Of a DNA stretch of 64,000 nt, positions 35,596 to 47,035 are shown in pieces. Made by a program: the position numbers and the translations under genes. Each line of letters opens with the position of its first letter. Position 1 is the stretch's first letter. Origin of the DNA: Lantana camara. Taxonomy: Eukaryota; Streptophyta; Magnoliopsida; Lamiales; Verbenaceae. Under the pieces are notes generated by a model, which was given only the letters and a program-made list of their open reading frames with translations, was not told where the DNA came from and did no database searches. The DNA is taken from the NCBI GenBank assembly GCA_037501455.1, contig CM074857.1:110579501-110643500 (forward strand), given 5' to 3'.

Positions 35596-35613
35596 TGGCG
35601 CCGTTGCCGGGGA
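35596..35613 (+). other. Primer-binding site of the Athila-type element
   Basis: TGGCGCCGTTGCCGGGGA is the complement of the 3' end of plant tRNA-Asp, the primer typical of Athila. Confidence 0.9.
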
Positions 35614-35725
35614 AGGCGTTTTATATCAATATTACTTAAATATTTTGATCTAGTGCTTTAGACCATTACTTTATTTTGTGTTTTGATCTTAGTCATTGTG
35701 GAATTGAGCTAAGAATTTTCTTTAC

Positions 35726-37597
35726 TTGTGTGCAGGAATACAGTGCATGCGAAGATCTCAAGATCCAGAACTAGTTCCCTACGATCCGAAAATCGAGAGA
35801 ATACTCAGCGCTGTTAGGAAGAAGAAAAAGAAAAGCAAAAAATCCACAACCGAATCAATGGCAGTAGATCCGAACAATGCAAGAGACGGAGGGGTTGTAG
35901 ATCCTCCACCACTACCTCCTCATGCGATTAGAGATTACAATTTTCTAAATGCTGGAGCAATCCAGATCGGAACTCGTTCCCCGATTGGAGCAAATAACTT
36001 TGAGATCAAACCAGCTATAATCAACTTGCTGCAGAATAATCCGTTTTCAGGATTATCACTAGAGGATCCAACATCACATGTTGAGTATTTCCTTGAGGTG
36101 TGCGATACCTTCAAGATCCACAATGTCACAATTGATGTTATTCGAGTCAGGCTTTTCCCGTTTTCACTAAGGAAAAGAGCCAAAGCATGGTTAAGTACTG
36201 TACCGAATGAGTCCTTTCAGACGTGGGCTGCGCTTTCTCAGGTTCTTTCCTCTCAGTAAGACCACGAAGTACAGGAATGGTATTCAAGGTTTCAGATAAC
36301 TAGACGGAGAATCCATCTATGAGGCGTGGGAAAGATTTAAGGATTTGCAGAAGAAGTACCCTCATCATGGGATTCCCAGTTGGTTATTGATTCAGACTTT
36401 CTATAATGGGATGTCCCCTACATACAGAGGAGCGATGGATGCCGCTGCGGGCGGAGCATTCTTGTCCAAATCTGAGACCATTTCTAAAGAACTGTTAGAT
36501 AATATGTCACAAAATGATGTTTTTGTGCATGATAGGAGCCATTCCCAACCAGCTAAAGTGCAAACAGTAGTTGCAGAACTAGATGGATTAACCTCCATCA
36601 ATGCCCAGTTTGAAGCTCTTAACAAGAGATTAGACCAACTCTTTGTGAATGCAATTGGGACACAAGCCCAACCAGCCAGGTAATTTGTGAAATTTGTGGT
36701 GGTCCACATGTATTTAACGTGTGTCCTCATACCAATGCAGGAGAACAGGTGCAAGAGCAAGTGAATTATGTAAACAACTCAAAACCGGTGAATGACCCTT
36801 ACTTGAATACCTACAATCTAGGATGGAAGAACCATCCCCATCTTTCCTGGTTTAACAATCAGAATGTTCAACAACCACCATCTCAGCCTAGACCGCAATT
36901 TCAGCCGAGAGCTCAATTTCAACAAAGACCACCCGTTCCATACCACGCCCCACCTCCTCAGCAGGAACATAAGCAAGGATGGGAGGCTGCACTTGAGAAA
37001 TTCATAGATGTGTCTACAGAACGTTATCAGAAATTGGAGACTCAAGTGGAACAGATGGTGAATCAGAACAAAAATTTGGAGACTCAGATTGGACAGATTG
37101 CCCAATCTTTGAATATAAGAGATCCAGGAATGTTGCCGAGTTAAACTGAAAATAATCCCAAGGAGCACTGTAAGACCATTTTTGTGCAAAACAATGTCGA
37201 AAATGATAGTCCAAAGTTGTTGGGAGATTTTGAATTTGAAGAGTTGAGTTGTGAGAGGGTTGAAGAGGTAGTTGAGATCGTGAAAGTGGAGATGGAGGAG
37301 AAAAAGGAAGAGGTCCCTTCAAAGCCAAAGGTGAGTGTGGAAACCAAAGAACAAGTGCCACCGGTGATATTTCCTCAGAAATTACAGATGCAGAATTTAG
37401 AGAAAAAAATTGAGACGTTTTTTAGCATGTTCAAGCAGCTTCACATTAACATCTATTTTGCGGAGGCATTAGCTCAAATGCCTAAGTATTTGAAGTTTTT
37501 AGTGGAAGTGATTTCAAGAAAAGGGAAGTCTGAAGACTTTGCTACAGTTTCACTCACTGAAAAGTGCAGTGCTATGATTCAGCAGAAGCTTTCCTAG
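35726..37597 (+). pseudogene. gag: Athila-type gag (frameshifted, several stops)
   Basis: The frame opens at 35726. The gag core (about 35920-36250 and 36340-36480) includes EVCDTFKIHNV and AMDAAAGGAFLSKSE, typical of Athila gag. A frameshift occurs near 36241 and a second near 36675, so the middle part (36243-36683) is in another frame. A zinc-knuckle-like CEICGG..H....C follows at about 36685-36725. Then come a Gln/Pro-rich stretch (36850-36960), a coiled-coil segment (about 36980-37120) and an acidic segment before the protease. Stops at 36297 (TAA), 37142 (TAA) and 37595 (TAG) are each one C-to-T change from CAA or CAG. The protein cannot be made intact. Confidence 0.85.
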
Positions 37598-38002
37598 AAG
37601 CTCAAGGACCCCGGGAGTTTTTCTATCCCTGTAACTATTAGTTCCTTACAGTTTAATAATGTTTTGTGTGATTTAAGAGCTAGTGTGAGTCTAATCCCTT
37701 TATCTACTTGCAGGAAATTAGGAGTGAAGGAGCTCAAACCGACTAATATGACATTCCAGCTAGCGGACAGATCAGTGACATACCCTATAGGAATTCTTGA
37801 GGATGTGCTGGTAAAAGTTGGGAAATTCTACATTCCTAATGATTTTGTAGTTCTTGATGTTGAGAATGATGAGAGTATGCCATTGATCCTTGGAAGACCA
37901 TTTTTAGCCCCGTTGGAGCGGATATTGATGTTCAGAATAGACTTATCACATTCAAAATAGGAGATGAAAGTATGGAGTTTAGTACTTTTAGCTCCATGGC
38001 AT
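37598..38002 (+). pseudogene. Athila-type aspartic protease (inactive)
   Basis: It continues the gag frame. The active-site region, normally DLGAS, reads DLRAS (about 37668-37682). Downstream motifs include FQLADRSVTYPIGILEDVLV and PLILGRPFL. A frameshift near 37910 moves the last part into another frame, ending at TAA about 38000-38002. The Gly-to-Arg change next to the catalytic Asp and the frameshift make it non-functional. Confidence 0.8.
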
Positions 38003-38670
38003 AACCACCGGTACCGGATGAGTGTCGCATGAGCGGGGCTATAAATGAGACATCAGACGGAGTGTTACGGTTCGCAAACGAAAGAGATTCGGTTAATTGG
38101 GGGAGGAAACCGAAATCTCAATAATTGAGGATGAAGAATGTGTCGGAATTAGATACAGGGAAATTAAGATTTGGTGTTGAGAGCAATAAGAACGAGGTCA
38201 CGCCTTGTGACTCGTCATGAGGGGATTGTTAATTCCCAATCTGGTTTCCAAAGTCAAGCTAACGACTATAACTTAGAACTAATTTCTCTCTCTTGTTTAT
38301 TTTCTTTTCTTTTCTTTTTCGTTCCTTTCGTTCGCCTCGTTTTTCTCGTGTAATTTTAGTTTTCTCTCTCTCGTATTGCAGGTTAAGTGAGGTGTTGTCA
38401 GAGTATAGAGGCAAGGACCGTGATTGAGCTTTAATGTCGCCATTAAAGGTTTATTTTTGTTGTGTGTGTGAGCATGTATGCGCATGATTGGATTTGCTTG
38501 TGAGGAGAATGAATTGTTGTGATATTTTGCAATATGTGCTTTGAGATATTTGTGTGTTATGAGATTGGTGCACTATGGTTTGATTGCAAATTTTGGGTTA
38601 ATCTGTGTAAATTAGCGTGATTAAGCACCGTCCGAGTTAGCTTTTGGGTAAGAGTGAGTTTTGTACGAAA
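38003..38670. other. Scar of the missing RT, RNase H and integrase region
   Basis: Where about 3 kb of pol is expected, only about 230 bp separate the protease end from sequence that looks like the post-integrase tail (about 38230-38290). No RT or integrase motif occurs on either strand. The sequence then becomes a T-rich leader-like stretch. Confidence 0.6.
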
Positions 38671-38676
38671 ACGTGA

Positions 38677-38847
38677 GTAATGGGCGTTACCCCCTTCTAG
38701 GCCTTTTCCGGTAACGCCCGTTAATGGAGTCAGGCGTCTCAAGCATAGTAATTAGGTAACACCCGTTAACGGGTACAGGCGAAGTAAGACAGTAGGAGTA
38801 AAGAGCGTTACTCCTGATAGGCATAATTAGGTAACGCCCGTTAATGG
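38677..38847. promoter_or_regulatory. Second cluster of inverted-repeat boxes, upstream of the extra ORF
   Basis: Five boxes lie in 170 bp: GTAATGGGCGTTAC (38677-38690), GGTAACGCCCGTTAA (38710-38724), a double box with CCCGTTAACGGG (38763-38774), GGAGTAA...TTACTCC (38795-38814) and GGTAACGCCCGTTAATGG (38830-38847). They match the U3 boxes at 34285-34500. They end about 95 bp before a TATATAT at 38943-38949. Confidence 0.6.
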
Positions 38848-38942
38848 CCCGAGAAATCGCGTTTTTATTTTAAAGGAGGAAGACTTGTGTTTGAAGTTTA
38901 AATCCTAATTCATCTCAACTTAGGTCCTACCCCACCATAACC

Positions 38943-38949
38943 TATATAT
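38943..38949 (+). promoter_or_regulatory. Putative internal TATA box
   Basis: TATATAT in CCTATATATTTGG is followed by a CT/CA-rich leader, predicting a start near 38975. It would drive the ORF that begins at 39463. Confidence 0.45.
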
Positions 38950-39069
38950 TTGGCCTGCCCTCTATTCTTTTCTCACATAACACAATCTCTTAGAAGAGAA
39001 GCAAGCAATTCTTCCTAATCAAGGCACCACCTACATCACACATACTCTTTTTTCTCTAAGCTTGAATTG

Positions 39070-39457
39070 GTAAGTAATCCCCCTCTCTAAGCTTGATGTT
39101 AGAATGAATTCTTCCCATCTAAGATGAATTTTGGGCTAGAATTGTTGAATTTGGAGAATTTATGCATGCTAGAACTAGGCCTAATGATTTGTAGTGAGTT
39201 CATCTTGAATTGAGTGAATCTTGGAAGAACCCTAGTCTCTAGCTAGCCTTTGAATTTGAATTGGGGAATTGATTTTGGAGAATTTTTGAACTTGAGTCAT
39301 AACTCTTTAGAGCCTTGTTGAGTTGTATTGGGTAGATTAAAGAATCTTGATCAAAACTCAGACCCTAGGGTAGTGCATACCAGGTGTTCGATAAATTGTC
39401 TGAATGGCTCATGATTAATTTTTATGTGCTTTTCCTTGTCTTATATGAATGATATAG
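39070..39457 (+). other. Putative leader intron of the extra ORF
   Basis: A GTAAGT donor starts at 39070 and an acceptor ATATAG ends at 39457, five bases before the ATG at 39463. The 388-nt interval is T-rich and has no long ORF. An intron just before the post-pol ORF would fit separate expression. Confidence 0.45.
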
Positions 39458-39462
39458 GTACG

Positions 39463-40608
39463 ATGGGTCATACTAGGCATTCTCGGTCTATCGAGCCCTT
39501 CACTACTTTATCTTCATTGAGTCATCAATCAAGGGAGTCGGTCAATATAATGGTGAATGCTATGGGTAACCCCTTTCAAAGGAATTTGACTAGAAACATT
39601 GTGTCTACTAGATTCTTCAAGGCAACATGGATGGAGAAGTTTGAAGCTTGGAAAGAAGTGGAAAGATTGTTCGATAACATCGGGTGGTTACCTTTCCTTA
39701 CTCGGAAGGATTTGACTTATACCAAGATGACGTCCGCTTTCTTCACCACAATGAATTTTAACCCGGTGGATAGCACTCTGACGTTCACTCTGGATGACCG
39801 GGAAACTTAAGTTTGGAATGCGGCCCGGATAAGGGAGATTCTTCGTTTTCCAGCTAATGAAACTACTTCTTTGCCTAAATGGAGTGATGCTCAGAGAGAG
39901 GCGGTATGGAGATCCTTCCCATTGCAAAAAGGTGTTCCTAGTTATTCCCCTTGGAATACACAGGATAGGTATCTTGATTCATTGGCTTGGGTGCTAGTTC
40001 ATAGGATTTTGGCCACGGGATTTTGTGCTCGATATGGAAGAGATAGCCACATTAATGAGACTGAGCTGGGAATAATGTACATGATGAAGGAAGGCATCAA
40101 GTTTGATGGAACGGCTGAATTCCTTTGGAAGCTTCAGGAGATTGCTGGGAGTGTTACTTGGACGATAGCCTATGGCGCGTTTATCACTATGTTTGCTCGA
40201 GAGATGCATTGGAGGCCTAGGGGATTGTTGCCCGTTGACTTTGGCTATGATATTGTCCACAGTACTTGAAGAATGTGGGCTTGGCTATTTCTTGGGAGAG
40301 TGGACACCACAAGGAGCATATTTTGCCTTGGTGGCCAATTCGGGATAGAGATAGGCTTTGGCAGATGTATAGCTGGGGCAAGGCTCGTTTCGAGGAGCTT
40401 ACAGATTCCTGATAGGCCAGATGTTGAGTTTGAGATCCTTCGCAGTACCGCGCCAGTTGTTGTTGAAGAAGCTAATGGAGCTCCGGTTACTGTGAGAGGC
40501 CTTCGCACAGAATTGGCACATTATGTGGATGAGCGATTTGATGCATGGGAGGCTTAGTTGGAGGCGAATTTTGAAGGGTTCTGTGCTCGTGTTTATCAGT
40601 ATTTTTGA
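39463..40608 (+). pseudogene. Athila-type extra ORF (ATHILA ORF-1 / plant transposon protein-like), three in-frame stops
   Basis: One continuous frame from ATG 39463 to TGA 40606-40608 (381 codons) is broken by TAA (39808-39810), TGA (40267-40269) and TAG (40555-40557). Each stop is one C-to-T step from CAA, CGA or CAG. Recognisable stretches are FKATWMEKFEAWKEVERLF, WLPFLTRKDL, LAWVLVHRILATGF and ELGIMYMMKEGIKF. The pattern, a helical domain after a variable N-terminus, resembles the ORF found between gag-pol and the 3' LTR of Athila-group elements, sometimes annotated as env-like or as a putative plant transposon protein. No membrane segment or signal peptide is visible, so I do not call it env. 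Its function is unknown. Confidence 0.7.
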
Positions 40609-42197
40609 GGACCCCCATCACCCTGATTCTGTTATTGTTATTTTTCTCCCCTGATTTTTAGACATTCTTTTTAGGCATATTCATTGATATGTTTGGATGA
40701 TTTTGATACGCTTATTTCTTTGCTTTGTTTTGAACTCCATTGTTTATGCAATGTGCCTCTTCTTACCTCGAAGTTGTGTCTTGTGTGTTGATTGTTGAAT
40801 GCATGTTGATTGTCAATTGCATTTGCACTTGATCCTGTTTTCTAGTCACATATTTCATGTTTTGGAAGCTTTGCTAGCACGTTGCCGGATCTTCAATCGA
40901 TAAGGGAGTTGTTTTGAACTTTAATTCTTTCTTTTGCATGAGGACATTGCAAAGATTAAGTGTGGGGGAGCAGTCTAGAGATGCTAGGAGTTTTTATTGA
41001 ATATTTGCATGATTAGATGTTTAGTTACACTTGGGAATTGCTAGGAATTGAAAATTTTTCAGAATTTTGAAATTTTTTCCCTGTTTTGAACTTTTTCTTT
41101 AGAGTTTGATTGTTGAATTGATGTTAGAACGAGTTAGGTAATTTGAGTTGAGGAATTTGCATGAGATTGGATGACTTAGTATGTTAGTATGCCCTCTTAT
41201 TTTGCGCACTTTGAACGTTATAATGTACTTTGCTTAGAAAGGTGAATTGATGATTTCCAAATAAGTCTATGAATTGATTAGGATGCATTTTAGTCCTATT
41301 GAGGCGAAATTTTGAGTTAATGAAAATAAAGAAAGTGAAGTAGGCAGTCGTTGTCGAAGGATATTAAGCCTTTAAATTTTTAGTTGTTTTTCACTAAATA
41401 ACGTAATCTTATTGACCCCGCTGAGCCTAATTGTTGTGCAAAGATTTTTGTAGCCACATTATAAGCCTAATGCACGACAAAATAAACCACCTTGATAATT
41501 TTACACCAAGGATTGCTCGTTTGATTTTATATTGAATGTCTATCTTTTGACCACTTTTGATTGTTCCTATGTTTGAATTTGAGAGATTCATATGAAGAAA
41601 GAAAAAGAATGAGAAAAAGTGTGAAAAAGAAAAGATATGAAAGAAAAGCAAGAGCAAAGAAAAGAAAAGAAAAGAAAAGAAAAGAAAAATAGTTAGGCAG
41701 AGTGTGAAATTGGAAGAGGTGGGATATAAATGTCCAAGTGTGGAGGAAACTAGTGTTTCAGTGCTAAAGAAGAGTGCCGTGTTTTAGATTGAATGATGTA
41801 AGCTTGGTAAGTAGTCACTTGATCCATATTTCCATAACCTTACCCGAAGCCTACATTACAAGCTCGAAAGACCTACCGATCCCAAGTCTCGAGTTAACTC
41901 CATTAGTGGAGATAGGTGCGAAGAGTGTATTCCTAAGTTGATGATTAGAACTAAGGAGGAAATTGTGAATTTGTCATTCTAGTCGTTGTACATTATTTCG
42001 TTCGAATTCACACACTACACAAGGGTACACTTTTCATACTATGTTTGATGATCTTGTGTCATGGTTACTTGATTTGATTTGCTAGACTTGTTTAGGCGAA
42101 GGTTCGATGATTGCTTTGAAGATGAGGTTTGATGGGGATGTGTTTTCTTTATTTTCGTATTACTCGAGGACGAGCAATAGGCAAGTGTGGGGGAATT
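40609..42197. other. 3' non-coding part of the Athila-type element
   Basis: It contains a PPT-like AAGTGTGGGGGAGCAG at about 40957-40972, a related AAGTGTGGAGG at about 41737 and an (AAAAG)n run at about 41655-41688. The true polypurine tract GTGTGGGGGAATT (42185-42197) abuts the 3' LTR. No ORF of interest is present. Confidence 0.65.
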
Positions 42198-43548
42198 TGT
42201 TGAGTGTGAAATTCGTATAGCTTTGAGCTTATATTAGAGTATATTCTTGTGCTGTTTGATGCGTTTATGTGTTATTTTGCTCCATTTAGGTGATTTTTGA
42301 GTTGGAGATAAGAAACGGCAAAGCAAGATGAATTCACGCGTTTTTGGAGAAAAAAAAAGAGTAACTTCCGTTACCCTTTGGAAGTACAAGGTTGTTAACC
42401 CCCCGTTAACAGACACAAGAGCAACACTTTTGGTGAATCAGAGGGGTAACGCCCGTTACCTAGGGCGGCGAGAAAGAATTTTGGGCAGCTATTTAAGTGC
42501 ATTTTGGAGCCTTCTTGAGGGAGTTCTTCCTCCATTCGTGACCTAGCCTGAGGGGAGAAGTTCTGGAGTTTTGAAGAATTGTTCAAAGGATTTCGAGAAG
42601 ACAAAAGGATCGAGTGCTTAAACAATTTTGGTTTTTTGGTTTATTTACTGCTTTAATTTCTCAAACTAATTCCTTTAAGTTTGGTTTTAATTAGTTTCAT
42701 GTTAGATTCGTTTTTCCATATTCTTACTGAATGTTTATGAGTTTAATTTTGAGACCTTGTCTTGATTTGATGAACATGAATTTCCTTAATGCACTTTACT
42801 TTAATTTTATGAGTTTTGCTTTAATTATGAGTAGCTAAACCCCTAGGGCCAGGGGAGTGATGATGAATGTATGATATGTGTTTGATATGATACTTGAATG
42901 ACTTGTGCTAATTCTTAGTGTGAAAACTGGTTTGAATCGAATTATAAAGGCCTGATCACCCTTAGTGTAATCTAGAATTACTTGAGAATCGAGAGGTTAA
43001 TGGTAATTGAGATGGTTTTCATAACTAGTAGATTGTATGAATGCAAAGAGATTTGGTTCTGGTCTATACAACAGTATATCTTATTCTATGCCAAGCCGCT
43101 AGAATAGGAATTGCACTAGTCTTGGTGGTGTTGGTTTAATTAATACATTGATGATTGCGAGAGCAACATTGAGCTTAATTAAATACATGGTTATACCTTG
43201 AGAGAGGATAATTCATATATAAGTGACTAGGTTGTAGAATTGCACTTGTCAAACAATTATTGTATTGAATCCTGAATGCATAAGTTATTACTCCCCTGCC
43301 TATTTAGTCTACTGAGTTTAATCCGTGTTTAAATGTGCTATTTGTGTTTTCTTAGAGTTAATTACTTAAATTTTATTCTAGTAGGTAGATATAACAACTT
43401 GAATTCGTTCGGTTTCTAGATTAGAAATAAATATTGACTAGTGATTGATTTCCCTTCCCTGTGGGTACGATCCTATTGTGCTACTTGTATATTAAGTTTA
43501 CACTTGCACGATTGGTTTTAACTTAGTGAATCTAAACAATAACTAACA
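42198..43548 (+). repeat. 3' LTR of the Athila-type element
   Basis: It is 1,351 bp. Compared with the 5' LTR it lacks about 115 bp between two inverted-repeat boxes. The remaining hybrid box is GGTAACGCCCGTTACC at 42445-42460. A TATA-like CTATTTAAG lies at about 42489-42497. Confidence 0.9.
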
Positions 43549-43553
43549 CTGGA

Positions 43554-46500
43554 GTACCTCCTGGTGCTAACGAATAACATGTGAAACTGTACTGTAATCA
43601 TGTCACGCTGTACTGTAAACATGTGATGTTATACTATGAAACATGTGATGCTGTACTGTGAAACATGTGATCATACGATGCTACACATGTGACAAGCTTT
43701 GAACAAGGATGTAAGACTTTGGAAACAATCTTTAAATAATGAAACAATACTTTAAAAACATATGATGCAAAATATATAATAATTTTAAACAAGGATAGAA
43801 GATCCTTTAACATGAGTGCAAGAGAACTTTGAACTTGGAAAGTAATAGTTTTTTTATCATAAAATACGATTGAAACATAGTTTGGTTATTTAAAGAGTTG
43901 TCCCAAGTAGGAAACAGTTCAAAATAAAGGTTTGAGATCCTGAGAAGATAATAGTTTAAAACAAAGGCTTGAGTTCCCGAGAAAAGAATAGTTTAAAACA
44001 AAGGTTTGAGTTCTCGAGAAAAGAATAGTTTAAAACAAATGTTATGAAGCTCTAGGTTTTGATTTTCAAACAAAACAGAATTGCTTTCATTTCAAGATTA
44101 GCATTATTCAGAATATCTCCGGATGCTAATTGCTGACATGATTCAGAACATGAACAAAACATGCATGACAAGTATGTAGAAGCCTTTAACAAAACATGTA
44201 CAAAATATTGATCAGGAGCAAGAGATCTTTAACAAGGATGCAAGAGTTTGAAAACGTATATTGTTTATCAATTAATACTTTTAAAGTATAGTTTGTTCTT
44301 TTCAAGAGTCGTCCCAATAAAGGGGTTATTTCAAACGAAGGTTGTAAAACGCTAAGCTTTGATTTCCAAAATGATTGATACTATAAGTATAATCATGGTT
44401 CCAGTTGAAAATATTTAACCTCGCCTACAGTGACCGGGTATTACGTAGTAATACCGGAATCATAGGTAATCCGATCTTCACCTGTAACCGGTGATTAACA
44501 ATAAGTTTCTATTCACATAACCACATAATCAAGCAACAAGCACGAAGCATTTGAAATCACATAGTGAAGCCTCATGAATAGTACAAAACATCATTAAAGC
44601 ATGATGTAACAAGATCATATAACTATTCAATAATCATTACTTTCATGTCGCAATACTAGAGAATAATTGAGTTCAAATATAGGTAGGTAACATAAGAGAG
44701 TAATACCATTTAAGGTATTAGAGAAAGTTAATACACAAGAGAAACTATTAAAGTGAGTTGCCCTTAAACATGGGACTATGTCTTACTATAACTGATTAGG
44801 TATTAATCAAATTATGAATCCTAATCGTAAACCCTATGGTTTAAGTCCACGAGAGAAAACACATTTTAGAAATACATTTTAGACTCTGGATTTGAAAACC
44901 CTAGGTGCAAACGTCTAATTAGAAAGCTCAAGTTTTATTTCATTTTTACTATTCAAAAGAACTATTCCATTTCACTATTCAAGGTTACTATTCACTTTTA
45001 CTATTCAAGGTTACTATTCACATATCGGGTCAAAGGGTCGGGTCAAACCCTCACATTATACGTACACACACACAACATGCACATCACACACACGATATGC
45101 ACAACACACACACGGCGTGCACACACATGCACACCTCTAGTCAAATTATGATCTTGATTATAACCTATAGTTCAAGTTCATGTTATTATAATCAAGTATG
45201 ATCTAGGTTAAATGTACAAAATATGGTTACAAAGTCTAATTAAAGCATAACATCAAGTTATAAAACACTATTCCATTTTAGGTTATAAGATGTAATACCG
45301 TTCAAGGATACAACATAAGCTTGAGCACTATTCCATTAAACCATATCATATCATAAGCTCAAGTCATAATATAAGATCTATGTAATAATTTATCAAGATA
45401 TCATAAACAGAAGTCATGGCATAACATGATCGCTAGGCATGTAACATGTAACATTTACATTGAAACTTCAATATGTAACACATTATGACATAATAAATCA
45501 TAGGTTACTATTCCATTGCCCAACATGCTTGATCCTAATTCAAATATCATAAACATGCATCAATATTCAATATATAACAGACCCATAGCATGCTCATACC
45601 AGCTCCTAAAGCATATCATAACATTTCATAGCATATATTAAACAATTAAATCATAAACCATACATATTCAAACATATCATAAAAACTATATAATAAATGC
45701 ATAAATTAAACTCCTATATGTCTTAGAGAAGACCCTAAGACCTAACCTAAACATAATATAAAGCATAAAATAAACTAAAACATAACATAAACCAAAACAT
45801 AACATAAAATAAAACTAAACTAAGAAGAAGGGGGGGGGGGGGGGGGAAGGCCTTTGGATCGGCAAGAGGGGGAGAGAGGGAGGAAGAAAGGGTGTTGTCA
45901 ACACAACTTTGAGCAAGAAAATGAATGAGTCTTGGTGGGTATTTACAGTTGTAGAGAAGCCCTTCACTTTGTAAAATAAAAGTTAAGGTAAGGATAGGAG
46001 AGCAAAATGGATTAGCTTCTCTTAGAAGCTTACTTGAAAGCATTCTTAGAAAATGAAATATAAAGGGTATTTTGGTTGTTTAACATCATAAATATGAGAA
46101 TTAGGTTCTGGAAATATACCAAAAATATTGGAATTAAAATTAGCTTTGAAACGAATATTTACTTGAAGAATACGGACGTACGGTTTAAAAGATACATTAA
46201 CTTGAATGAATAGTTACTTTGATCTCTTGATAAAACACGAGTGAAAGAAGACTCTCGAAGATAATTTGAAAGTCCGGATAGTGTTAAAAAGTCATAAAAT
46301 AAATCAAGGATTGTTTTAAGCCCAATATTGACTATGAAATGTTTTATCGATAAAAAGTTAGAAACGTAGGATGAATAGTAAACTAGTCTTTAAAAGCGTT
46401 TTCTTTAAAACTCGAGCTAGAGCTTGAATCAAGAGGTGTAATGAATCTCAAAAGTCTTAAAATAAATAAAGAAGTGTTTTAAATTCAAATTTGAAGAGTA

Positions 46501-47035
46501 CAAGTTCTCCGAACGAAAAACCGTTCGTAGAAGGAATAGTGAATAGTGTTTTATTCAAACGTTTTCTTTAAAACGAAGTATAAAATAGATTTTCAAGTCA
46601 AGAATGATAATAATAGACTCGTATCAACTCAAGGATCAATTTGACTGTAAACTTGGGTAGCAAAGGATGTCCGGATCAAAACTCGTTTCAAAGATTAATA
46701 GTAATTTTGGTCGGTAAGTTCCCAAAATGCCCTTATGGCTCAAGAAAGGTTTCCGAAGCTTGGAAAATAAGTTCAAACAATTGGAAAACATGATTTATGA
46801 ACCTCTAGGATTTTTGCAACAATATGGGCAAGGTAGGCTTGGAAAATGAATAGTAAACAGAGTTAAAGGTCAAGAATTTCCCCCTTAAAATGCTGCAGAT
46901 CACATACAAGTACTTTGTTCACGTATGAATGCAATGCATGAAGGTTTGTAAAGTTGGATCATGGTCTATAAACGCTTTACCACTGCCCATAGCCTACCGT
47001 TTTCAACCAGACCCTATTTTGGGTTGTTATAATCA
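43554..47035 (-). repeat. 3' LTR of the chromovirus-like element, segment 2
   Basis: It resumes the target sequence after the Athila insertion. It holds a roughly 24-bp minisatellite of CATGTGATGCTGTACTGTGA type (about 43577-43690), 37-bp repeats (43915-44042), a CACACA-rich stretch (45061-45135) and a run of 17 G (45830-45846). ORFs such as 45747-46043 are LTR translations. Confidence 0.82.
43915..44042. repeat. 37-bp tandem repeat in the lower LTR
   Basis: Units of GTTTAAAACAAAGGTTTGAG plus GTTCTCGAGAAAAGAATA occur as three full copies and a partial one. The sister LTR has four full copies (53579-53743). Confidence 0.75.

Larger units (their letters stand above)
34123..43548 (+). mobile_element. 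Non-autonomous Athila-type Gypsy element
   Basis: The element is 9,426 bp, with LTRs 34123-35589 and 42198-43548. Both start TGTTGAGTGTGAAATTCG and end AACA. The target duplication is CCGGA (34118-34122) and CTGGA (43549-43553), with one mutation. The rejoined target matches the intact sister LTR at about 53230-53240. The PBS (35596-35613), gag, protease and an extra ORF are present, but RT, RNase H and integrase are missing. LTR divergence of about 4-5% over the first 270 bp makes it older than the Tat element. Confidence 0.92.

Noticed and set aside
39463..40608. Envelope gene interpretation of the Athila extra ORF
   Set aside because: No signal peptide, membrane segment or cleavage site is visible; only the position resembles env.
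45830..45846. Run of 17 G in the chromovirus LTR
   Set aside because: The length may be a sequencing or assembly artefact; it is a simple homopolymer without further evidence.
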